A DNA stretch of 64,000 nucleotides from Coriolopsis trogii (taxonomy: Eukaryota > Basidiomycota > Agaricomycetes > Polyporales > Polyporaceae). Made by a program: the position numbers and the translations under genes. Positions 56,680 to 64,000 of the stretch are shown here, one piece after another; the stretch's first letter is position 1; every line of letters begins with the position of its first letter. The notes under the pieces are model-generated. The model did no database searches and had not been told where the DNA came from. It worked only from the letters and a program-made list of their open reading frames with translations. The stretch lies in contig JAHYIO010000039.1 in the NCBI GenBank assembly GCA_020543525.1, positions 558,001 through 622,000 on the forward strand, given 5' to 3'.

Positions 56680-58560
56680 ATGTTTGGGCTCTCTGCTTCC
56701 TGGTTGCAGTCGTGGCCAATTGTTGGCTGGGTGGCCGCCGTCTTCCGTCATTACGACGCCTCTATCTTCCTGGGCAACGTTCTGAACGTACCGATGTCTT
56801 TCTCGGCTCAAAAATCTTACCGCCTGAACGAAACGTATGGTGCGTGGGAGCTTCGTTGGACGCCTACGGATCATGCATCATAGTTGATAGTGCCTACCTG
56901 ACGTCATGCTTTTCCAACAGGGGACATGGTATGCCTCAATGTTCTCGCACAGTCAATGAGCTCATTGCAAGTAACCCGGGACCTGCTCCATCAGCGAGCG
57001 GGGAACTAATAAGCCTGAGGACGACCACGGTGCATTTTGCAGGATCTGTGCGGTTACTCACTTTGTGCATCCGAGCAGGTCACTTATAATATGTTCTTGC
57101 ATCTCACAGGATGTCTAGGGTAGGCGGGAAATGGGCCTTTCCTTTTAATCAACACAACGAGGCATGGAAGGGAGGTAGGAAGGGCTTTCCTCAACACTTC
57201 AGGCCGAACTCAATAACGCAATACCACGATGTTCAGGAGCACGCTGCACGCCGGCTTGCACGCGATCTTCTTGCACACCCGCAGGCCCGCAGGATTTCGC
57301 TGCTCATGCGCGTTTGTATGTTCGCCGCGCTCTGAGCTAGGCTTCAAACTGAAAGCGCTCTCAGATGCGGTAGCTCCCGAGTCTTTGGGTCCACCATTAT
57401 GCGTGTCGTGTACGAGATTGGAGCCGCTTCTGCTGACGACCAGTATTTCGTTCTAGAAGAAGAGGGGCATAATCTCAGTGACTGGAAGGTTTAAATCCTG
57501 GGCAGTACCTCGTTGTGGTGTTCCCGTGGGTGAGTCACGTTTCCTCATGGTTCCCAGGGGCGCAATTCAAGCGAGTTGCGGCAATATGGAGAATCACGAT
57601 GCAAGCCACATGCACCCGGCCGTATGAGGCGTCTCTCGATAAACTGGTGCGGCTATCTTCCCTGCGTGGCTGCAAGGAGCTGATTGATGGCGGAATTACT
57701 TTGCCGTCAGTTGTGTCTGCAATAGTCGACTGTGCCAGCGCTAGAGGTTGCCTGTCTCCGGAGGAAGATGCGTTGGCGAGGGACATCGCTGCGAACGCGT
57801 ACTTTGGTATACATGAAAGCCTCTATGCCTAAGTCTCCATTTGCTCATTTATCCTCAAGGTGCCGTAGATATGGTTGGTCAAATATTTCAAGGGACGACG
57901 GCGAAACTGGATGTTCACGAATAGCGCTAGTCGGGTCGCTACGACTCTCACATTTCCGTATGCGATGGCCCTGCACCCTGGAGTTTAGCGGAACGCACAA
58001 GCAGAGCTGGACACTGTGATAGGTAGACCGTTTACCGCGTCTGAGCGACCACAACTCCCTGCCATACGTCACTGCGGTCTTGACGGAGTGTCTGCGATGG
58101 AAGCCAGCTGCACAACTTGGACTCCCACATTGTTCCATCGTGGATGACGAGCACGAAGGGCGTGTCATCCCCGGAGATTCTACAATCATGACGAATGTCT
58201 GGTGAGCACGCCACATGACTCATTCTGGCGCCACGCTGAAAGGAGAAACGAACTTGCAAGGCAATGATAGCGCGGGACCCGAAAACAAAATACCCCGATC
58301 CCGACGGCTTCAATCCCAAACGACTCATCAAGGATGGAGATGTCAACGATGACGTTCTCGACCATCGTGAGTACGTTTTCGGCTTCGGACGAAGTTTCGT
58401 AGCTCGCATTGCACCAATATGGCAGTGAAGGCAATCATAACGGCTTATCTGCTACGACAGGATTTGTCCAGGAATGCACTTCGAGGAGGCTTCGCTTTTC
58501 ATCACGTTCGCATCAATCCTCCATTGCACTTGTCATTTAGCCTGCGCTCGACCAACAGGG
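56680..58560 (+). pseudogene. P450-F pseudogene, relative of P450-G
   Basis: An ATG at 56680 opens an N-terminal reading without the Pro-rich hinge. Exon 2 (about 56924) keeps Gly-Asp-Met-Val-Cys-Leu-Asn-Val-Leu but ends in two stops. Exon 3 (57110-57300) is nearly intact; exon 4 (57330-57610) has frameshifts. I-helix and K-helix parts (about 57660-58200) are in broken frames, with a stop before Ala-Gln-Ala-Glu-Leu-Asp. Pro-Asp-Pro-Asp-Gly-Phe and Phe-Gly-Phe-Gly-Arg-Ser remain (58290-58395), followed by Ile-Cys-Pro-Gly-Met-His-Phe (58465). The haem cysteine survives but the gene is dead. Matches to P450-G at many motifs show it is a decayed tandem copy. Confidence 0.88.
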
Positions 58561-59571
58561 GGCTTCCTGCATTCATGGTAGTGAGGCAGTGAAGATGAGA
58601 GAGGCGTTCTTGACGTGCGTGTAGATAGTCACTTCGGTACCGATTCCGCCCGCGTTGCCTGAACTGACTACGGGTCCTCAGCCACCCGAAAAGGGTGATA
58701 TATAGATTTAGCGCAGAGTCTGAGCCTCTCAAGAATTTCCTTGCTAATGATCCGTAAAGGATCACGAGTAGTAGGCGGCTACTCGGTGGTATAGTGTTTC
58801 AAGAAGTTACGATGCTATCCCTATCAATACTGCGCCCATGACACCACTTCCAATCATGACCTGCCTACACAGAGCCGCGTGTGCATGTTCATCCACCATG
58901 CTGCATTCCCTCTGTCAACTCGATGAGCCCGGATGTGAACGCGTCGGCAGAATAGGGCGCCGTGTATGTACCAAGATGACGATCCCCCTGCCGAATGCAA
59001 GTATAAAATGCTCCCTTCAGAAAGCACCGATCCTCGTCAGGGTACGGGTCCCTCGTTGCGGTAATAAAGATGATCCAAGCCCGAAGCATGGCCGACCGAG
59101 GTCGCCTCGCACATCCCGGCAGAGCTGTAGCTTACGAGCTCTTGTACCTTTACGGAAGCTATAGATCTATTCCTTGCTACAGAGACCGAGATATCTGATT
59201 GTTCGTATGGATATAGTGGACGCCGAGGCCGCGCGCCCTTCACTCGATAATACCATGTTTCCAGTTTTGTTTTGCTCATATTTGCGTCAACAACCTAGAG
59301 AGGCCTCGTAATGGCGGCGTGAGTATTTGACGTGATCACGGTTCTATTCTATCTGGCACCCTGCATGGAGATACCTCTGTCACAAATGTATGACACCGCC
59401 CGATCAGTTGTAATAAGTGACATCCCCGAGATACAGTTCAAGCAGATATCGAAGGTAGACCACCAGGGTCGAGTGGCACCTCGATCGTCCGGGAATATAA
59501 AGGCGGAGGTCCCCATGCGCTTGGATGCCATCCCACCTCTCCTCCCCGAAACGTCACACAGGACTCGTTGA
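58561..59571. other. intergenic region upstream of P450-G
   Basis: No gene is recognised. About 100 bases before the P450-G start, a GGGAATATAAAGGCGG stretch (about 59490) could be its TATA element. Confidence 0.35.
59494..59500 (+). promoter_or_regulatory. possible TATA box of P450-G
   Basis: TATAAAG lies about 75 bases before the ATG at 59572. The surrounding sequence is GC-rich and the spacing fits a core promoter. Confidence 0.45.
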
Positions 59572-61746
59572 ATGATGGCTAATTCTTCTTTGGCACCACT
59601 GCCTCCGGCGCAACACGGAATGTTGATGGCACATGTTCCATTGAGCTCCTGGTATCTTGTGGTTCTCGGAGTTCTTACGCTTCTATTTCGCGCATCGCGC
59701 CACCGACCATCCATTCGGCTGCCTCCAGGACCGACTCCTCTCCCCGTGGTGGGAAACATCCTCGACATGCCAAAGACGATGTCGCCCAGGGCGTACCTTC
59801 GTCTGACAGAGAAACATGGCAAGTGGAGCGGATCGCTCCTGGCACCATTACGTATGCTAATTTGTCAATGTCACATCCCTGGGTGTTACAGGAAACATCG
59901 TACATCTAGACGTCCTCGGACAATCCATGATTATTCTGGGATCTTACCCTGTGGCTAAAGAGCTGCTCGACAAGCGGTCGGCGATTTACTCTGATCGACC
60001 GCGGTCGGTCATGACAGACTTGTCAGTCTCTCTTTTACGTTTATGAACGATTGGAGGACCATAACCCCGCTACAGGATGGGAGCCGGCTGGTCCATGGTC
60101 TTCAATGGGTACAATGACAGCTGGCGTCGGCGCAGAAAGCTGTTTCACCGCCACTTCAGTCCGTCATCCATAGGCAAGCATCAGAAGGTCCAGGAGGATG
60201 CCGGGTATCGCTTGGCACAAGACCTCCTATTGATGCCACAGTCCTTCGCTGAGCACGTACGCTTGTGAGTGTTTCGGAGTGCCCGGTCGGGATGTTCAAG
60301 CACCATATCTGATAAATCCACCCGCTAACCTACAGCGCCTTCGGAGCGGGAATCTTGCGCGCAGTGTACGGGCTTGAGGTGTCTTCCCCTAACGACCGAT
60401 ATCTCACGTTGAACGAAGCCGCTCTGGAAATCGCAGATGATGCATACACCCCCGGAAGATACCTGGTAGAGATGTTCCCATCTCTCCGCCGACTACCTAT
60501 ATGGTTCCCAGGAGCTCGATTCAAGCGAGACGCAAAAGCATGGAGACCGACTTTCGAAGCCATCCGTGACGGGCCGTTTGACCAGACTCTGAAACATATG
60601 GTAAGTGGAATCGTCCGGTGAGAACCGGTACAGTTAGTCACGACTCTCTCGTTAGCATCGAGAGCAGGTCCAGTCGTCGATGGTCGCGAGTATGATAGAA
60701 AATGCTCAGACCAGAGGAGGCGCATCGGTTGAGGAAGATGAGCTTGCAAGAGATGTGGCAGGTGTCGCGTACATGGGTACGTGGTACCGCACAAGCGGGA
60801 GCTGCTGGGTGAACACTCCTCGCTGACACTTTTTTTCCGTGGCTACCCAGGTGCAGTTGACACGGTACGTCGGCCAAAATTCTGGGAAGTAGATGCCATC
60901 AGCTCACCATCGTCTCCGCCGTAACAGACGTCGTCCTCTTTCCTCACCTTCCTGTTTGCGATGGCTTCCTATCCAGACATCCAGAAGAATGCTCAAGCTG
61001 AGATAGATGCCGTCGTTGGCCGCGATCGTCAGCCAAACCTCAGCGACCGCGAATGTCTTCCATATCTAGAGGCAATACTCATTGAATGCCTGCGGTGGAA
61101 GCCTACCATCCAGCTCGGAATCCCACATCGCTCTGTTTCAGACGATGAGTACGACGGATACACTATCCCTGCTGGGTCGCTGATTATTACAAATATCTGG
61201 TGAGCAATAACTCCTGACGAAGACGACGGATACGGCCCCTCACTGACCTGACTCGAAAAAACACTTTGCTGTTTGCAGGGCTTTCTCCCGCGATCCAACG
61301 CACTATCCCAATCCGGAAGAGTTCTCCCCAGAGCGGTTCCTGAAGGACGGTGTCCGTAATCCCGATGTTCTTGATCCGCGAGAATACGTATTTGGGTATG
61401 GACGCAGGTAGGTCACCACGTGCACGGACATATGGATGGCGTGCTGACGTGAGCATATCAGGATCTGTCCAGGGCAGCACTTTGGCGAGGCCGCGCTGTT
61501 TATCGCCATGGCATCGGTACTCCACTCACTCACTGTAGAACCTCAGTTGGACGAAAGGGGCCTATCGACTCTTCCTCCTGGCGAGCACGTCAAAATGAAG
61601 GAAGGGTTTTTGACGTAAGTAGTACACTTTTGCAAATACTCGGCGTTATGCTCACCTGCATTATCACCGAAAGGCATCCCGAGGGAGTTTCGTACAACTT
61701 CAAAGCGAGATCAAAACCAACTTGGAGGGAAGTAGCAAGCCTATGA
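59572..61746 (+). CDS. cytochrome P450 (P450-G), intact
   Basis: Ten exons (59572-59818, 59892-60021, 60076-60264, 60336-60600, 60656-60776, 60851-60864, 60928-61199, 61279-61407, 61462-61614, 61674-61746) give 530 residues. Exon lengths 130, 189, 265, 14 and 272 match P450-A and -D, so it belongs to the same group. It has an N-terminal anchor (about residues 23-40), Leu-Pro-Pro-Gly-Pro hinge, K-helix Glu-Cys-Leu-Arg, Pro-Glu-Arg-Phe, and haem loop Phe-Gly-Tyr-Gly-Arg-Arg-Ile-Cys-Pro-Gly with C458. Intron 1 starts with GCAAGT, a GC-AG intron, and no GT donor nearby keeps the frame. The I-helix reads Gly-Ala-Val-Asp-Thr instead of Ala-Gly-Ala-Asp-Thr. It is the sole intact member of the right-hand group beside two dead copies. 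Confidence 0.92.
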
Positions 61747-63268
61747 CAAGTCACAATGATTCGTCCGACAGGATCCTTCATCGTGATTGTTTATACGAGA
61801 AAGACATGTAGCAAGTAGACAGTATAAATCGAGACACTAGAGGTCAAGCGAGAAACAGACATAGAGCGCAAGGAGTACTTATGGGCTGAGATGTTGCAAC
61901 TTCAAGCCTGGTTTTTGCGCTACACACTGTCGGACGCAGCGGGCCGGGTTACCATTTCCCTCACCACGTGATAGACAGATGGTGACTCTTCAGCGCCTCT
62001 CTTCATACATCGACATCGTCCTCTTCGTTCTCTCCGTCCATCTTCATATGCTTCTGCTCAGACTTACATCCTGAAGGTTTCTCGCTACGAGAAAACATCA
62101 CGTTTTGGTCAATACTGTCTACTCTGGATCACCAAGTGCTAATCCAACGCCCTTCCGCTTCGCCAGCTTTTTTGCTTCCGCTGCTTAGGGTTTGCGGGTA
62201 TTCCAGCGTTCCCAGACCCACGTCACGGAGCCCTCGAATTATCTGGACAGGTTCCTCCGCCCTCATACACTTCAGAGCCCAATTCCGCCCGTCAGGAAGG
62301 TTGCTTATGGAAACACGTAGACCGATCCCTTTTCGCCAATTGATCGCTACGCCACCTGGGTAAGAGGCACATAGTCCGCTCGGGTGCCTCGTATTCCTCC
62401 ACTCTGCATGATGTCTATGACGCACTACGAAACGCCACCCTCGCTGAACTATGTCACGGTACTTCAATGCAACAAGAGGCAGCTTCGATGCATGAGTTTA
62501 CTTAGTCGTGACGCACAAATGCGATAGGCGAGTAATAGGATCTCTTTCACGGGCTTCAGGCTTGCCATAGGAGCGTCAATGCATCCTCTCCCACTCCCCG
62601 AACTGTCGATCGATCGACATCTCGGTACCGCCCACTTCCTACGGGACGGCAGTCAGCCTGGGCTCTTGATCATTCTGGATGCTGTTTTCTCTTCAATCAA
62701 TTGTGGGGCCTTGTTTGCATCCGGTGACTTTGGTGCGTATCTTCCTATCCCACCGTGTTCAGCTGTTACTACGATCTGTCGTTGGACTCAATGAAATGAC
62801 AAGGACACTATATCTTTGCGTCCCATTCAGACTACAATACGTTACGACTGGTCAGTTCGCAGCTCGAGAAACTGTTCGCCCAGCGTGCTTTGGCAGCCAC
62901 TTGCCGTATCGTTTCCACTCTTTGACATGGACAAGGTACTCCCGCGCGGATGCAGTCACTCAAGTTGTGCGTGCAGAAATCGACAAGGTCTATGCTGACA
63001 TCATTCCGCACCCGCAACTGGAAATCTAGCTCGACCCAATCTCCACGCGTATGATCGCACACTGAGCCCTTGGTTTCTTCAGGTAGAATCTGCGCCCTGA
63101 AGCGGAGTCTTGCACCCATGCCCTCGTCTGTGATTCCAAAGACACTGCGTTCCTGAGCTCCTGACCGCCTTCAGTTATATACTCGCGCAACTTAGTACTA
63201 TGGACCTCAGCAAATAACTTCTCCACCTCCCCGCTCACACAGCTCAGTCGCTTCAACACTCGGCCAAG
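61747..63268. other. intergenic region, no gene recognised
   Basis: A minus-strand frame of 112 codons (62467-62129) is open but has no motif or supporting splice signals. The stretch just before 63268 is the likely promoter of the secreted-protein gene. Confidence 0.35.
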
Positions 63269-64000
63269 ATGCTTGCGCAAACTCCTCTCACCGCTGTCGT
63301 TGTCATCGCACTGGGCCTCACGCCCGTCTCTGCCCGCTCTTACGCGACGCGTACGACCAACGTTGGGCTCGGCTTGGCATCTCGTCAGCTCACGACCGAC
63401 GTTTGCGCCAACGTCAACGGAGATCTGGTGACTGGCGGAATCGACTTTGGCAACATCCGTACGTACACGTGCTATTCGCCATCCAGTCTTCATTGAATGC
63501 GCAAACTGACAACTGTTGCCAATGGCTTAACAGAGACGTGTTTGTGTGCCTCCGCTATTCCTGAATTCATCTCTGCGAACGCTGTTGCTCAGGCAGTACG
63601 TCTCTCAGTATTCTCATTGTAGGCTTTCGTTGATCGCTTCGCCTCACACAGTCCGTGCAAGTGGCGGGCGTCCAGGCTACCGTGGACGCGCTCAACGCTC
63701 TTGTACGTGAACCTTTATTCTGATATTCTTTCTCGACTGATTCCATTCCCTTGACATGCCCGCAGATCAACGCGTCTCCCGACAGCGAGACGTGCAACTA
63801 CCCCGCGAACAGCGTGCCGCAGTGCACGGCTGACGACCCCTGCGCGTTCACGTGCACGAACGGCTTCACCGCCTCGCCCGCCAACAACCCGGACTCATGC
63901 GTGTGCGCGTCCCCGAATGTCATTTGCGACGGGGTGTGCCAGGCCAACGCCTGCCCATCGGGCGTGTCACCCAATGGCCGCCGTGCGTACGGCGCGTCGC
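63269..64000 (+). CDS. secreted cysteine-rich protein, 3' end outside window
   Basis: Exons 63269-63458, 63534-63595, 63652-63702 and 63766 onward are in frame to the window edge. The start gives a clear signal peptide (Leu-Thr-Ala-Val-Val-Val-Ile-Ala-Leu core, cut near residue 22). The mature part has a Thr-Cys-Leu-Cys segment, an Asn-Ala/Val helix, then a dense Cys region with Thr-Cys-Asn-Tyr-Pro, Asp-Pro-Cys-Ala-Phe-Thr-Cys and Cys-Val-Cys spacings. Such small-Cys modules are common in basidiomycete secreted proteins of unknown role. The gene is cut by the end of the sequence, so the C-terminal domain cannot be seen. Confidence 0.8.

Noticed and set aside
62129..62467. 112-codon minus-strand frame as a gene
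   Set aside because: No motif, no splice partners and no promoter or length support.
1..64000. CRISPR arrays, rRNA or tRNA genes
   Set aside because: No regularly spaced repeats and no recognisable rRNA or tRNA sequence were found by reading. A tRNA scan would be needed to exclude intron-containing tRNAs.

Overview
This 64 kb window is nuclear DNA of a filamentous basidiomycete, most likely an Agaricomycete of the Polyporales type. The evidence is dense short introns (about 45-80 nt, GT-AG with one GC-AG), P450s of the kind usually annotated O-methylsterigmatocystin oxidoreductase-like, three DUF6533 membrane proteins, a DUF6697-like remnant and basidiomycete-style DNA transposons. The genus is an inference. 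I assembled exon models by hand. Nine were carried through to a frame-consistent total length; the remainder are given as approximate ranges.

Layout. 0-5.4 kb: a hypothetical gene, a broken DUF6697-like gene and cytosolic tyrosyl-tRNA synthetase. 5.6-25.7 kb: a P450 block (intact P450-A on minus, P450-B and P450-D on plus, broken P450-C), interrupted by a SUZ-domain gene. P450-C is split within one exon by two DNA transposons: a 455-bp MITE and a 7,148-bp element with 18-bp perfect terminal inverted repeats and an 8-bp target duplication. The large element carries a Ulp1-type protease and a transposase-like protein. 27-31.4 kb: secreted M28 aminopeptidase and a DUF6533 membrane protein. 32.5-38.2 kb: tRNA-dihydrouridine(47) synthase DUS3 converging on a USP25/28-like protein with UBA and two UIMs whose catalytic cysteine position is alanine. 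38.8-44.5 kb: two more DUF6533 paralogs. 44.5-47 kb: decayed sequence. 47-51.7 kb: UDP-glucose 6-dehydrogenase and the LCB2 subunit of serine palmitoyltransferase. 52.3-61.7 kb: a broken SRPK-like kinase, two P450 pseudogenes and intact P450-G. 63.3 kb to the end: the 5' part of a secreted cysteine-rich protein.

How the genes relate. Housekeeping genes (TyrRS, SUZ protein, DUS3, UGDH, LCB2) alternate with fast-turnover families (P450s, DUF6533 proteins). The P450s share an internal exon-length signature (130, 189, 265, 14, 272 nt), so they are local duplicates of one ancestor. No polyketide, terpene or peptide synthase is present, so this looks like a xenobiotic or secondary-metabolite P450 cluster rather than a complete biosynthetic cluster. 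Microexons recur on active-site or core motifs: 21 nt in TyrRS, 18 nt in UGDH, 14 nt in three P450s, 17 nt in all three DUF6533 genes.
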